From NCBI GenBank assembly GCA_002070955.1, contig MWEK01000015.1:1-64000 (forward strand): a stretch of 64,000 nt of DNA. Direction: 5' to 3'. Each line of letters opens with the position of its first letter. Position 1 is the first letter of the stretch. The DNA is from Planctomycetes bacterium ADurb.Bin069 (lineage in GTDB: Bacteria; Planctomycetota; UBA8108; UBA8890; UBA8898). This document shows positions 53,121 to 62,789 of this stretch, piece after piece. A program made the translations under genes and the position numbers. A model generated the notes under the pieces. That model was not told where the DNA came from. It saw only the letters and a program-made list of their open reading frames with translations, and did no database searches.

Positions 53121-54020
53121 TCACGCGTACTGCAGCATGCGCTCCAGCGAGGCGCGCGCCCGCTGCATGACGGCTTCGGGCAGATCGATGACGTAGCGGC
53201 GTTCCGCGAGGGCGAGATACACGTCCTGGAGCGTGGTGAGCTTCATCTGCGTGCAGACCCGCGGCGTTCCCGCGGCGTAGAACGTCTTGGCGGGGAACTC
53301 GCGCCGCAGGCGGGCGATCAGGCCTTCCTCGGTGGCGATGAGGAAACTCCGCCGGTCGGACGCCGCCGCGTACTTCACCATGCCCTCCGTGGAAAGAACC
53401 TCGTCGGCGCAATCGATGACCTCGGGCGGGCACTCGGGGTGGACCAGGAGAACCGCGTCGGGCACGGCCTGCCGGGCCTGCATGACGTCTTCGTAGGTGA
53501 TGCGCGCATGCACGTAGCAGAACCCCGGCCACGGGATGATCTCCTTGTCGGTGAAGCGCTGGCAGTAGGCGGCGAGGTTGCGGTCCGGGACGAAGATGAC
53601 GCGGCGCTGGGGCAGGCTCTGCACCACCTTGACGGCGTTCGCCGACGTGACGCACACGTCGGCCCGCGCCTTGACATCGGCGTAGGTGTTGACGTAGCAC
53701 ACGACGGCGGCATCGGGGTGCCGCGCCTTGAGCGCCTCGAGCTCGCGCAAGTCGACCATCTCCGCCATGGGGCAACGGGCTTCCTTCTGGGGGATGAGCA
53801 CGGTCTTGGCGGGCGAGAGGATCTTCGCCGTCTCGGCCATGAAGGTGACGCCGCAGAACACGATCATCTTCGCGTCGGTTCCGGCGGCGGCGCGGGCCAA
53901 GGCCAGGGAGTCGCCCAGGTGGTCCGCCAGTTCCTGGATCTCGGGGCGCTGGTAGTTGTGGACGAGGAGCACGGCCCCGCGCTCCGCCTTCAGCCTGGCA
54001 ATTTCGCGGCCAGAGTTCAT
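53121..54020 (-). CDS. nadA: quinolinate synthase A
   Basis: The 299-residue [4Fe-4S] enzyme condenses iminoaspartate with dihydroxyacetone phosphate in NAD biosynthesis. The three cluster cysteines are present: Cys108 (CYVNTYADVKA), Cys197 (HPECPPEV) and Cys256 (RVCTQMKL). The N-terminal VLLVHNYQRPEIQELADHLG motif is standard for the compact NadA type. The ATG follows AAGGAGGT by 4 bases. nadB and nadC are not in the window. Confidence 0.96.
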   Translation of the reverse strand: MNSGREIARLKAERGAVLLVHNYQRPEIQELADHLGDSLALARAAAGTDAKMIVFCGVTFMAETAKILSPAKTVLIPQKEARCPMAEMVDLRELEALKARHPDAAVVCYVNTYADVKARADVCVTSANAVKVVQSLPQRRVIFVPDRNLAAYCQRFTDKEIIPWPGFCYVHARITYEDVMQARQAVPDAVLLVHPECPPEVIDCADEVLSTEGMVKYAAASDRRSFLIATEEGLIARLRREFPAKTFYAAGTPRVCTQMKLTTLQDVYLALAERRYVIDLPEAVMQRARASLERMLQYA

Positions 54021-54060
54021 ACGCACCTCCTTGCGCCGCGCGCCGCGGCGCGGACCGGCC

Positions 54061-54088
54061 ATTATAGGACAATCTCTATCGGAGTTGT
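54061..54088 (-). promoter_or_regulatory. nadA promoter with an overlapping inverted repeat
   Basis: The minus strand has a perfect TATAAT (54066-54061) 41 bases before the nadA ATG. An inverted repeat, ACAA(T)CTC-tatcg-GAGTTGT at 54069-54088, occupies the spacer just upstream. That position suits a repressor, perhaps of the NAD regulon, but I recognise no named operator. Confidence 0.5.
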
Positions 54089-54092
54089 AGAG

Positions 54093-54121
54093 TTGAATCG
54101 GCCCGGTTTTGTCGATAATAT
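54093..54121 (+). promoter_or_regulatory. sigma70-like promoter of the metXW-cysE operon
   Basis: TTGAAT and TAATAT are spaced by 17 bases, 60 bases before the ATG. The leader (about 54128-54180) is too short for a SAM riboswitch and shows no conserved riboswitch core. Confidence 0.65.
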
Positions 54122-54180
54122 TGGTCGCGATCGTTTTTTGCCATCGCGCGTTGTGCGCCGGGCTCAGGAATCACGCTCGC

Positions 54181-56052
54181 ATGGACCTTCACCCCGATCA
54201 CCCGCGCCGCGCCGGCGCCCCGCCCGCGGAGCCGTTTTCCGCCGGGGATTCGCCGGGAGGCGCCGGCGTCGTCGAGACGCGCGTCGCCGCCATCGCGCTG
54301 CCGCCGGGCGGACTCCGCCTTGAGCGCGGCGGCGTGCTGCCCGAACTCCGCGTGGCGTACGAGACCTACGGGACCCTGGCGCCTGACCGCGGCAACGCCG
54401 TCTTCATCTGCCACGCCCTCACCGGCGACGCCCACGTCGCCGGCCGCCTGGGCGCGCCGGACGGCCCCCTCGGCTGGTGGGACGAGATGATCGGCCCCGG
54501 CAAGGGCATCGACACGGACCATTACTTCGTCGTCTGCGCCAACATCCTCGGCGGCTGCAAGGGCACGACCGGCCCCTCGTCGGTGAATCCGGCCTCCGGG
54601 AAACCCTACGGCGCGGGCTTTCCCCCCTTCACCGTCAACGACATGGTCACGGTGCACCGCCTGCTCCTGGACCACCTCGGCATCGCGCGCCTCGCCGCCG
54701 TCGTGGGCGGCTCCCTCGGCGGCATGCAGGTCCTCGCCTGGGCGATCCGCCACCCCGAATCCATCGACCGCGCCGTGTGCATCGCCTCCGCCGCGAGCCT
54801 GTCGGCCCAGGCCCTGGCCTTCGACGTCGTCGGGCGCGAAGCCATCACCGCCGACCCCGGCTGGCGCGGCGGGGATTACTACGCGACCGGGACCTCGCCG
54901 GCCCAGGGCCTGGCGCAGGCCCGCAAGATCGGACATATCACGTACCTTTCCCAGGACATGATGGCCCTGAAGTTCGGCCGCGGAAAGCACCCGCGCGGCG
55001 GCGCGGCGGCGCCCGACCCCGCCGCCGCCTTCAAAACCGACTTCGAGGTCGAGCGCTATCTGGCGCACCAGGGTCGCAAACTCGTCGAGCGCTTCGATGC
55101 GAACTCCTACCTGCATATCACCCGCGCCATGGATGAGTTCGATCTCGTGGAGGAATACGGCGCGCTGGCCGGCGCGCTCGCGCCCATCCAGGCCAAGCTT
55201 CTCGTCGTCGCCCTGAGCAAGGACTGGCTCTTCCCGCCGGAGCAATCGGCGGCGCTGGCCCACGCGCTCGTGCGGGCGGGAAAACGCACGGCGTACTGCC
55301 TGCTCCACGCGCCGCAGGGCCATGACGCCTTCCTCGTGGACATCGAGCGCCTGGCCGCAGTCATCCGCGCCTTCCTCCCCTGGGTGGGCGCGCGGCCGCC
55401 GCGGCGGACGGCGGCGGACCCCGCCTCCCCCGGGCGGGCGCGGGAGCACGCGATCATCGCCGACATGATCCGCCCCGGAGCGCGCGTCCTGGACCTAGGG
55501 TGCGGCGACGGCGCGCTGCTGAGCCTGCTGGCCCAGCGGCGCGGCACGGCGGGCATGGGCGTCGACATCGATATCGAACGAATCCTCGAGGTCATCGACA
55601 AGGGGCACGACGTCATCCAGGCGGACATCGACGCGGGCCTGGCGATGATCCCCGACAAGGCCTACGACTACGCCGTGCTCAGCGCGACGCTGCAGTCCGT
55701 CCGCAGGCCGCGCGCCGTTCTCCGGGAGCTCCTGCGCGTGGCGGACGAGGGCATCGTCAGCTTCCCCAACTTCGGCCGCCTTGGGCACCGCCTGCGTCTC
55801 GCGCTCAAGGGCCGCCTGCCGAAGGGCGGCGCCCTCCCTCACGAAGGGGACGACACGCCGCACCTCCACCGCTTCACCCTGGCCGACTTCCAGGCGTTGT
55901 GCCGCGAGGACGGCATTCAGATTCTCCAGACGGTTTGCATCCCCGAGGGCCTGGCGAACCGGCTGCTCACGGCCCTGGGACGCCGCAACTTGGGCGCCGA
56001 CCGCGTGATCGCCCGCATCGCGCGCCGGGCGCCCGCGAAAGGAACGCAATGA
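54181..56052 (+). CDS. metX: homoserine O-acetyltransferase fused to MetW
   Basis: The 623-residue protein has an alpha/beta-hydrolase acyltransferase (about residues 40-400) with the triad Ser178 (VGGSLGGMQ), Asp348 ([11 protein letters not shown]) and His381 (GHDAFLVD). This is followed by a complete MetW methyltransferase-like domain (about 420-615; VLDLGCGDG at 436, and [12 protein letters not shown]). MetX makes O-acetyl-L-homoserine for methionine synthesis; MetW is usually a separate partner that stimulates MetX. The fusion guarantees a 1:1 ratio. The stop overlaps the cysE start (ATGA). The ATG at 54181 fits family N-termini; the frame opens further upstream, over the promoter. Confidence 0.93.
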   Translation: MDLHPDHPRRAGAPPAEPFSAGDSPGGAGVVETRVAAIALPPGGLRLERGGVLPELRVAYETYGTLAPDRGNAVFICHALTGDAHVAGRLGAPDGPLGWWDEMIGPGKGIDTDHYFVVCANILGGCKGTTGPSSVNPASGKPYGAGFPPFTVNDMVTVHRLLLDHLGIARLAAVVGGSLGGMQVLAWAIRHPESIDRAVCIASAASLSAQALAFDVVGREAITADPGWRGGDYYATGTSPAQGLAQARKIGHITYLSQDMMALKFGRGKHPRGGAAAPDPAAAFKTDFEVERYLAHQGRKLVERFDANSYLHITRAMDEFDLVEEYGALAGALAPIQAKLLVVALSKDWLFPPEQSAALAHALVRAGKRTAYCLLHAPQGHDAFLVDIERLAAVIRAFLPWVGARPPRRTAADPASPGRAREHAIIADMIRPGARVLDLGCGDGALLSLLAQRRGTAGMGVDIDIERILEVIDKGHDVIQADIDAGLAMIPDKAYDYAVLSATLQSVRRPRAVLRELLRVADEGIVSFPNFGRLGHRLRLALKGRLPKGGALPHEGDDTPHLHRFTLADFQALCREDGIQILQTVCIPEGLANRLLTALGRRNLGADRVIARIARRAPAKGTQ

Positions 56053-57077
56053 CGACGGACTGGAAGCCCGCGCTCTCCGATCTGGTGCCGCGCCTCGTCG
56101 AGGGATTGTCAAAGTGCGGCGATTGCCCCGCCGCCGAGGGGGGCGCGAAAGGGCTCTGCCTCTGGAGCCAGCAGGCGGTGCACAACGTCGTGCGCGCGCT
56201 CATGGCGGCGCTCTTTCCCGGATGCCACGAGACCCAGCCCGTCGCCCCCGGCGGGCTCGAGCACCGCATCCGGGAGCGCCTGGCTTCGGCCGCCGAGGAG
56301 CTGTCCCGCCAGATCGCCCGCGCCTTCGAGCACGAGGCGCGCCGCGGCGGCTCCGCCGATACGGAGGCCTGCGCGCGCAGGGCCGGCGCCGTGGTGGGCA
56401 GGCTGCTCGACGCGCTGCCGGAGATTCAACGCCTTCTGCACCTGGACATCGAGGCCGGGTACGAGGGCGATCCGGCGGCGCGCTCCACCATGGAAGTCGT
56501 GCTGAGCTACCCGGGCTTCTTCGCCATCGCCGTGCACCGCATCGCCCACATCCTGTACAACGAAGGGGTGCCGCTCATACCGCGGGTGATGGCGGAGTAC
56601 GCCCACTCGCTCACCGGCATCGACATCCACCCGGGCGCCCGGATCGGGCCCGCCTTCTTCATCGACCACGGCACCGGCGTCGTCATCGGCGAGACCGCCG
56701 TCATCGGCGCCGGAGTCAAGCTCTACCAAGGCGTGACCCTCGGCGCCCTGAGCTTCCCCAAGGACGAACAAGGACGGCTGGTCAAGGGCATCAAACGCCA
56801 CCCGAACGTGGACGACGGCGTCGTCATCTATGCCGGCGCCACGATTCTCGGCGGCGACACGACCATCGGCCGCGGCTCGGTGATCGGCGGCAACGTGTGG
56901 CTCACCCACTCCGTGCCGCCGTACTCGAAGGTCTACAATCGACAACCGCGGCATGTGATCAAGAACACCGCCGGGCCCGGAGCGAAGGCCGCGCCTTGCG
57001 CGGAACGCGCTCCCGGGGTACAAGACACGGCGCCGGCCGCCCCTCCCGGCGGCGGACAACCCGCGAGGAGACGATGA
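56049..57077 (+). CDS. cysE: serine O-acetyltransferase with an extended N-terminus
   Basis: The 342-residue protein makes O-acetyl-L-serine for cysteine synthesis. The left-handed beta-helix domain (about 180-310) has [20 protein letters not shown] and [21 protein letters not shown], with the catalytic His residues. The helical N-domain is extended with Cys pairs ([15 protein letters not shown]), as in the EpsC-like long forms. The C-terminal 35 residues are Pro/Ala-rich. It overlaps both neighbours by 4 bases (ATGA), so metXW, cysE and the flavodoxin form one coupled sulfur-metabolism operon. Confidence 0.93.
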   Translation: MTTDWKPALSDLVPRLVEGLSKCGDCPAAEGGAKGLCLWSQQAVHNVVRALMAALFPGCHETQPVAPGGLEHRIRERLASAAEELSRQIARAFEHEARRGGSADTEACARRAGAVVGRLLDALPEIQRLLHLDIEAGYEGDPAARSTMEVVLSYPGFFAIAVHRIAHILYNEGVPLIPRVMAEYAHSLTGIDIHPGARIGPAFFIDHGTGVVIGETAVIGAGVKLYQGVTLGALSFPKDEQGRLVKGIKRHPNVDDGVVIYAGATILGGDTTIGRGSVIGGNVWLTHSVPPYSKVYNRQPRHVIKNTAGPGAKAAPCAERAPGVQDTAPAAPPGGGQPARRR

Positions 57078-57553
57078 TGGTGAGAATCCTGATCGTGTAC
57101 TACGAAGCCTCCGGCGGCACCGAGGCCATGGCCCGCGCCATCGCCGCGGGCGTCAAGGAAGGCGGCGGCGAGGCGGTCATCAAGCGGGTGGAGGACACCG
57201 CGCCGGAGGATCTCAAGGCCGCGGACGGCGTCGTGTTCGGATCGCCCACCTACTACGGCCTCCCCGCGCCCCGGATGCTGGCCCTCTTCGAGGAGAGCGT
57301 CCGCTGCCACGGCGCGCTGGAGGGCAAGGCGGGGGGCGCCTTCGCCGTATCCGCCAATATCGGCGGCGGCAACGAGACCACGGTCATGGCGCTGATCCAA
57401 GCCATGCTGGTCCACGGCTTCGTCGTGCAAGGCTCTCCGGCCGGAGATCACTTCGGGCCGGTGAGCGTGGGCGCGCCCGACCGCCGCGTCAAGACCCAGT
57501 GCGGCGAGTACGGGCGGCGCATCTGCGCGCTGGCCGCGAAGCTGCGCGGGTAG
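57074..57553 (+). CDS. flavodoxin/WrbA-like protein
   Basis: The 159-residue protein starts [17 protein letters not shown], the FMN phosphate-binding loop of flavodoxins, and has [20 protein letters not shown], the WrbA/NQO-type FMN isoalloxazine loop. The likely role is FMN-dependent electron transfer or quinone reduction. Its start overlaps the cysE stop by 4 bases (GAGGAG ribosome binding site), which places it in the sulfur operon, perhaps as a reductant source. That link is inference. An ATG one codon later is an equally good start. Confidence 0.87.
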   Translation: MMVRILIVYYEASGGTEAMARAIAAGVKEGGGEAVIKRVEDTAPEDLKAADGVVFGSPTYYGLPAPRMLALFEESVRCHGALEGKAGGAFAVSANIGGGNETTVMALIQAMLVHGFVVQGSPAGDHFGPVSVGAPDRRVKTQCGEYGRRICALAAKLRG

Positions 57554-57587
57554 GCGGGGCGGGCGGCCCCGCCGGAGGACGGCGCCC

Positions 57588-58397
57588 ATGGAAGCCTTCG
57601 CGCAGCTCCACCCCGCCCTGCAGGCGCTCATCGCCACGTGCTTCACGTGGTTCCTGACGGCGGTCGGGGCCTCGAGCGTGTTCTTCACCGTGCGGGTCAA
57701 CCGCAAGCTCCTCGACGTCATGCTGGGGTTCGCGGCCGGGGTCATGATCGCCGCCAGCTACTGGTCGCTGCTGGCGCCGGCCCTGGAGATGGCGGCCGAA
57801 CACCCCATCGGCGCGTGGTTCCCGGCGGCGGTGGGATTCCTGCTGGGAGCCACGGCGCTCCGAATCGTCGATCGCCTGCTCCCGCACCTCCACTTGGATG
57901 CGCCGGCCGAGAGCGTCGAGGGCGTCAAGTCGAACTTCAGCCGGAGCATCCTCCTCGTCTTGGCCATCACGCTCCACAACATTCCCGAGGGCTTGGCCGT
58001 GGGCGTCGCCTTCGGCGCCGTGGCTTTCGGCCTGCCCTCGGCGACGCTCAGCGGCGCGATAACGCTCGCCCTGGGCATCGGGCTTCAGAACCTCCCGGAG
58101 GGCCTCGCCGTCTCCATGCCCCTCAGGCGCGAGGGCCTCTCGCGCCTGCGCTCCTTCTGGTACGGACAGCTCTCGGGCATCGTCGAGCCGGTGGCGGGCG
58201 TCATCGGCGCGGCGGCCGTGCTCGTGGCCCAGCCCGCCCTGCCCTACGCCCTCGCCTTCGCCGCGGGGGCCATGATCTTCGTGGTGGTGGAGGAACTCAT
58301 CCCCGAGTCCCAAGCCGGCGGCAACGGCGACCTGGCGACGATGGGCGTCGTAATCGGCTTCACGGTGATGATGATCATGGACGTGGCGCTGGGATAG
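57588..58397 (+). CDS. ZIP-family divalent metal transporter (GufA-like)
   Basis: The 269-residue membrane protein has about eight helices. TM4 carries [10 protein letters not shown] (His130) and TM5 carries [13 protein letters not shown] (Gln167), the HNxPEG/QNxPEG pair of the GufA branch of ZIP transporters. It is likely to move Zn2+, Fe2+ or Mn2+ into the cytoplasm. It follows the flavodoxin by 34 bases on the same strand and may be the last gene of the operon. The GGAGG ribosome binding site is 9 bases from the ATG. Confidence 0.92.
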   Translation: MEAFAQLHPALQALIATCFTWFLTAVGASSVFFTVRVNRKLLDVMLGFAAGVMIAASYWSLLAPALEMAAEHPIGAWFPAAVGFLLGATALRIVDRLLPHLHLDAPAESVEGVKSNFSRSILLVLAITLHNIPEGLAVGVAFGAVAFGLPSATLSGAITLALGIGLQNLPEGLAVSMPLRREGLSRLRSFWYGQLSGIVEPVAGVIGAAAVLVAQPALPYALAFAAGAMIFVVVEELIPESQAGGNGDLATMGVVIGFTVMMIMDVALG

Positions 58398-58435
58398 AAC
58401 CGCGGACCGCGGCGCCCCCAGCGCACGGCGCGTCT

Positions 58436-61400
58436 TCACAATCCCGGCGTGTTTTCCGCCGCGTAGAACTGCGCCGCCAAGGCCGAGGACCAGCGGTCCT
58501 TCTCAGCCTCGCCGCACAGCAGGAAGAGGAGCTGCGGATCCTCGGGATCGAAGGCGAGGCAAAGCTCAGCACCTAGGCGCCGCGCGGTCCGCGCCTCGAA
58601 GCGGCCGGCCTTCAAGAGGCCTCCGATGAGGATCGGCGCACCCCGGGCGCCGCAGGCCCCCAGCGTCAGCCCCCGCGCCCGCCACGGTAGGATCGCCAGC
58701 GCGGCGCTCTCGCAGAGACCGCGGCCGTCGAGAGCCATGACTCCCGTGAAACCGTCGGCCCGGCAAAGGACGGCGCCGCGGCGCAGAAGCGCGCCGTCGC
58801 CGGCGAAAAGCGCCGCATCTGCGCCGCGCAGGTGGACGAAGACCGGCCATCCGGCCGCGACGGAGAGCTCGAATCCGCCGGGCAACTCGGCCTCGAAGGG
58901 CGCGTCCCGCCGGAAGGGACAGAAGACCGCGAGCTCGCCCGTGCGCGTCTTCAGGCTGAAGGCGTGGATTTCGGCGGGCAGACGGCCGTGGGGCAGACGG
59001 CAACCGCCGGCGCCCACGGCGTCCAGCGCCTCGGCGAGAGCGCGCTCGAAGGCCGGGCTCGGTTCGAGCGCAATCGGACCGGGCAGCGCCGCCGCGCGGT
59101 CCTTGAAGGCAAGCAACGCCGCGAGCCTGCCGGGCGCCGCCGGCCGCCGCAGCTCGTCGCGCGCGAAATCCCCCGAGAAGACGAGCCGGCCGCCCCCCGC
59201 CAAATAGGCCCGCAGCGCGGCGAATTCCCCTTCGCCCAGGGCCAGGGCGGCGGGATAGACGAGGACTTCGTAGGGAAGGGGCGCGCGCGCCAGCGCGAAG
59301 TCGTCAAGCACCGTGAACGGCGCCTTCAGGGCAAGCAGCGCCTCGACGGCGGCGTAGAGCGCCTCGAGGCTCTTGTGCGCCCCGTTGCCCAGTCGAAGCA
59401 GCGTGGGCGAGACGAGCCCCACGCGCGGCGCGCGGTCGACGGGCTCGATCGCGCGGGCAAGCAAGCTCAGGTTCCGGTGCAGGAGGGCCGCGTCGCGCGG
59501 AACCGGCCGGCCGGCGCGCACAAGCCCCCAGGGAAACACCCGGTCATCGGCGTCGCGCAGACACCAGGTCTGAACGCGCGACCCGCCCATGCCGAGGGTG
59601 TACGCCACCACCGCCGCGAACAGCCGCTCCTTCTCCGCGGCGGTGCGCGCGGTGTGATAACCCAGATCGCCCGCCTCGGGAACCCAGGCCGGATGAGTCT
59701 TGGCGCCGTACTCCCCGAGCCCGATCCCCTTGCCGGCGTACCTGAGATCGTTCGCGGCCAGGCAGCGCGGCAGGTTTTCGATATCCTTGCCGGGAAGATC
59801 GAAAAACCCGATGTTCGCGCACGTGTGCTCGGCGATGGTGAGGCGCGGGTCCAGCGGCCCGAGCGGAATCTGGTAATACTCCGACGTGACGGGGCGGTCC
59901 GTTTCGACGGCGCGCACCGCCCCGACGTGCCGGCGGCACCAAGCCTCGCAGATCGCGGCCTTGAACCGCGCCAGCGCCGCCGCCGTCTCGTCATCCCACG
60001 CGCCGCCGGCGGCCGGCGGGTACTCGGCGCCGGGATCCCCGCTGGCAACGCGCCAGCGCTCGCGCAGCCATTCCAGGTCATCCTCGCGCCACTGGAAATC
60101 CCCGTTCAGGTACCAAATCGCCCGCGGGAGATCGCGCAGGGCGGCGACACCCGCCTTGACGGCGGCCTCCTCGGCCCGCAGGCGGTCCTCGTTCCCGGCG
60201 GCGTTGTGCCCGATCAGAAAGCCCGGCATGTAGATGAGCCCCTTCCCGGCGAGAAGCTCGCCCTGCGCGCGCACCTGCGCCAGCAGACCGGGCGTCGTGT
60301 CGAAGCCGGGCGGGAGAAGGACCTCGTAGATCTGAAGCCCGAGGTCCCGGGAAGCGTCGCAGAGCCGATCCCACCCCGCGGGTCCCGCCGTGTAGGGGTC
60401 GAAGTCGTTGCCGTAGTTGTCGGCGCCGAAGAGGAACATCGCGCGGCCGCCCAAGGTGAAGTAGTTCCCTTCGAAACGCAGCGGCGTCGCCGCGGCGGCC
60501 CCCGCGCCGCCGGCGTACCAGGCGGTCTCGGCGCAATCGATCGCCTCGCCGTCGATGCGCAGTTCCACGCGAGCCCGGCCGAGCCCCGGCGCGACGGGAC
60601 CGCATTCGATGTCGAAGGCCGCGGCGGCGCCGGGCCCGCAGACGCGTTCGAGGACCTGCTCGCCGCCGGCGGCGCGAACGAGCAGGGCGAACCGGGCCGG
60701 CGCGGAGCCGAACGCCGCGATGGTCACGCGCAGCCGCGCCGCGCCGCCCGCCGCGACGACCGGCTCCAGCGGGTAGCATTCGGCGATCCATACGTTCCGG
60801 CGCAACGCCCCCGCGAGACGCGCGAAATCCGCGCCGCTCTCGGGGAGGAGCGGCCCGAAGAGCGGTTCGTCCGCGGCTCCGAAAAAGGCCCACCGTGAAC
60901 CCGCGTAAAGCCCCGCGTGGTTACCGACGAGCCCGCCGGCCGCGCCGCAGAGCTCTCCGTGCCGATCCAGGCAATCGAGCAGAGGAACCCAACGCGACTT
61001 CCCCGGCCTGACGACGGCCTGCGCCGACCACCCCGTGAGGCGCGCCGCGCGCTCGGGAGCGCGCAGCAGCCTCTGCTCGGCGCTCGGCCGCACCGCCGCC
61101 ACGCGCGCCAAGGGAAAGTCGGCGTCGAAAACGCCGATCCGCCAGGGCGGGACCTCGAGGCCATCGCCCGGTTTGCCCCGCTCGGTGGTGATGCACGGAA
61201 CCTCCAGGCCGGTTGCATCCTTGAGCTCGACCTCGTCGCAGAAGACCTCGCCGAAGCCGCGGTAGATGCCGAAGACGATGCGCACCCGATCGGCGCCGGG
61301 CTCCGCATCGAAGGCGGCGCGCACCTCCCGCCACGGCGTCGCTTCCCGCGGAGCCGCAAGGTCGCGAAAGGCGGCGACGCGATCGCCCGCGTATTGGTAG

Positions 61401-62440
61401 AAAGCGAAGAAACCGTAGCCGCCGCCGCGAATGGGGCCGGACTTGAAGCGGGCGCGCACCAGATACCTCCCGCCCGGGCGGCTGGGGAGATCGAGATACC
61501 ACGCGCCGCCGTCCGGCCCCTCCTCATCGAGCACGGCGACGGCGGCGCAAGCCGCGCCGGCAAAAGGCTCGCGATCCGAGACGAACGCCGCGCGGGAGAC
61601 GCGGCGCCAGCGGCCGTCGGCGGCGACGCCGCCGAGCGGCGCCTCGGCGCTGCGCTCGAAGCCGCCGTCAAAAACGAGATTCGGCCGCGTATCCGCGGAA
61701 AGGGGCTCCGCGGGAACCCAAGCCTCCCCCGCCTTGCGCACCGGCCTTCGAAAAGCGTAACCGCCTAGGCTCACGAAGGAACCGCCGCGGGCGCAGAAGC
61801 AAACCAGCGGCCACAGGAGATCCGCCGGGAAGCGCTCGCCGTAGGGGAGGATGACCAGGCCGGCGCCGCCGCCGCGGAGCACGGCCCCGAAGTCTTCGGC
61901 CGGGAACCGGGCCGCCGCGATTTCCGCGGCCCGCAGCGTGGATTCGGCCCAGGCGGCATCGATGCCGGGCGGCCCGAGACCGGGTTCGTCAAGGATCGCA
62001 GCATCGTACCGGATCGCAGCGCCCGCCGCCCCGGACCGCCGCAGTTGGAGTTCGCGGGCCAGGAGCGCCCCGCGCGCCGCGTGGAATCCGACGCGCACGC
62101 TCAGAAAGGCCGTCGCCTCCCCCGGCTCGATGGAACGCGTGATCGCCGCGACTCCGGGCTCGGTCCTCGACACCGCCCACGGCGGGCCGAGTTCGGCCAG
62201 ATCGCGCGCATGCTCGCACAGCGCGACGAACGCTTCGCCGCGGCCCTCGACGGCGTCGACCTGGAGAACGCCGGAAAACTCCAGCGGCCCGTCCGCGCCC
62301 ATGACCGGCACCCATTGCACGAGGACGCCGCTGCGCACCCGCACGCCTTCCGCCGCCGCCTCTCCGTCGCCGGCCTGCTCCCAACTCGCGGTCCTGAGAA
62401 GGCTCGCCGCGCAGAGGACGAGGTGCATGGGCGCTATCAT
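58436..62440 (-). CDS. giant exported glycoside-hydrolase-like protein (clan A barrel)
   Basis: The 1334-residue protein has an N-terminal signal peptide (MHLVLCAASLLRTASW region). A beta-rich N-terminal part includes a carbohydrate-binding-like module (about 300-430; NLVFDGGFERSAEAP, GGRYLVRARFKSG). A central clan-A glycosidase-like barrel covers about 690-1010 (FEGNYFTLGGRAMFLFGADN, AIWYLNGDFQWREDD, IGLGEYGAKTHPAW with a nucleophile-like Glu). A GH42-trimerisation/GATase-like Rossmann domain follows (LPYEVLVYPAALALGEGEFA, GGGRLVFSGDFARDE), then C-terminal beta domains. I cannot assign a GH family number. The Met at 62440 gives a clean signal peptide; frames further up are non-coding in character. 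Confidence 0.78.
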   Translation of the reverse strand: MIAPMHLVLCAASLLRTASWEQAGDGEAAAEGVRVRSGVLVQWVPVMGADGPLEFSGVLQVDAVEGRGEAFVALCEHARDLAELGPPWAVSRTEPGVAAITRSIEPGEATAFLSVRVGFHAARGALLARELQLRRSGAAGAAIRYDAAILDEPGLGPPGIDAAWAESTLRAAEIAAARFPAEDFGAVLRGGGAGLVILPYGERFPADLLWPLVCFCARGGSFVSLGGYAFRRPVRKAGEAWVPAEPLSADTRPNLVFDGGFERSAEAPLGGVAADGRWRRVSRAAFVSDREPFAGAACAAVAVLDEEGPDGGAWYLDLPSRPGGRYLVRARFKSGPIRGGGYGFFAFYQYAGDRVAAFRDLAAPREATPWREVRAAFDAEPGADRVRIVFGIYRGFGEVFCDEVELKDATGLEVPCITTERGKPGDGLEVPPWRIGVFDADFPLARVAAVRPSAEQRLLRAPERAARLTGWSAQAVVRPGKSRWVPLLDCLDRHGELCGAAGGLVGNHAGLYAGSRWAFFGAADEPLFGPLLPESGADFARLAGALRRNVWIAECYPLEPVVAAGGAARLRVTIAAFGSAPARFALLVRAAGGEQVLERVCGPGAAAAFDIECGPVAPGLGRARVELRIDGEAIDCAETAWYAGGAGAAAATPLRFEGNYFTLGGRAMFLFGADNYGNDFDPYTAGPAGWDRLCDASRDLGLQIYEVLLPPGFDTTPGLLAQVRAQGELLAGKGLIYMPGFLIGHNAAGNEDRLRAEEAAVKAGVAALRDLPRAIWYLNGDFQWREDDLEWLRERWRVASGDPGAEYPPAAGGAWDDETAAALARFKAAICEAWCRRHVGAVRAVETDRPVTSEYYQIPLGPLDPRLTIAEHTCANIGFFDLPGKDIENLPRCLAANDLRYAGKGIGLGEYGAKTHPAWVPEAGDLGYHTARTAAEKERLFAAVVAYTLGMGGSRVQTWCLRDADDRVFPWGLVRAGRPVPRDAALLHRNLSLLARAIEPVDRAPRVGLVSPTLLRLGNGAHKSLEALYAAVEALLALKAPFTVLDDFALARAPLPYEVLVYPAALALGEGEFAALRAYLAGGGRLVFSGDFARDELRRPAAPGRLAALLAFKDRAAALPGPIALEPSPAFERALAEALDAVGAGGCRLPHGRLPAEIHAFSLKTRTGELAVFCPFRRDAPFEAELPGGFELSVAAGWPVFVHLRGADAALFAGDGALLRRGAVLCRADGFTGVMALDGRGLCESAALAILPWRARGLTLGACGARGAPILIGGLLKAGRFEARTARRLGAELCLAFDPEDPQLLFLLCGEAEKDRWSSALAAQFYAAENTPGL

Positions 62441-62617
62441 GTTTTCCCCGAAGCGCTTACTCCGGACATGTTCACATCTTACCGCAAGCCCCGGAGGCCG
62501 GGCACTAGGCGCCGCGCGCCAAGCAAGCCCCGGAGGCCGCGCGCCAATGAAAGGCGCCACCGCCGCCCGCGCGGCCTTGATCCCTCGCAACGACCCGAGA
62601 GTTTTTTCGAGTTCCTC
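62441..62617. repeat. 17-bp direct repeat in the divergent regulatory region
   Basis: GCAAGCCCCGGAGGCCG occurs at 62484-62500 and again at 62523-62539 (39 bases apart), upstream of the giant hydrolase gene. Paired direct repeats at this spacing could be activator sites for that gene. No other feature is seen in this stretch. Confidence 0.55.
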
Positions 62618-62646
62618 TTGATCTGGGGAGCCTGCGCGGCCATAAT
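62618..62646 (+). promoter_or_regulatory. sigma70-like promoter of the C-terminal-edge secreted gene
   Basis: TTGATC and CATAAT are spaced by 17 bases, giving a predicted leader of roughly 135 bases before the ATG at 62790. Confidence 0.5.
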
Positions 62647-62746
62647 GGAGGAAGTGTGCGCAACATGGCGTTCACGGTTTGGATCGTGTTTGGGCGCGAC
62701 ATGAGCGATCTGGCGCCCAGGTTTATGGTTTTCGGTCTTGAGATAT

Positions 62747-62766
62747 GCGCCGGTTTCAACCGGCGC
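62747..62766 (+). promoter_or_regulatory. leader hairpin before the secreted repeat protein
   Basis: GCGCCGGT, loop TTCA, ACCGGCGC: a perfect 8-bp stem with a tetraloop, ending 9 bases before the AAGGAGG ribosome binding site. It may stabilise the mRNA or modulate translation. Confidence 0.55.
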
Positions 62767-62789
62767 GCAGCGACAAGGAGGGCTTTGGT

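Noticed and set aside
54121..54180. A SAM riboswitch before metXW
   Set aside because: The leader is only about 55 bases, with no conserved riboswitch core or terminator hairpin.
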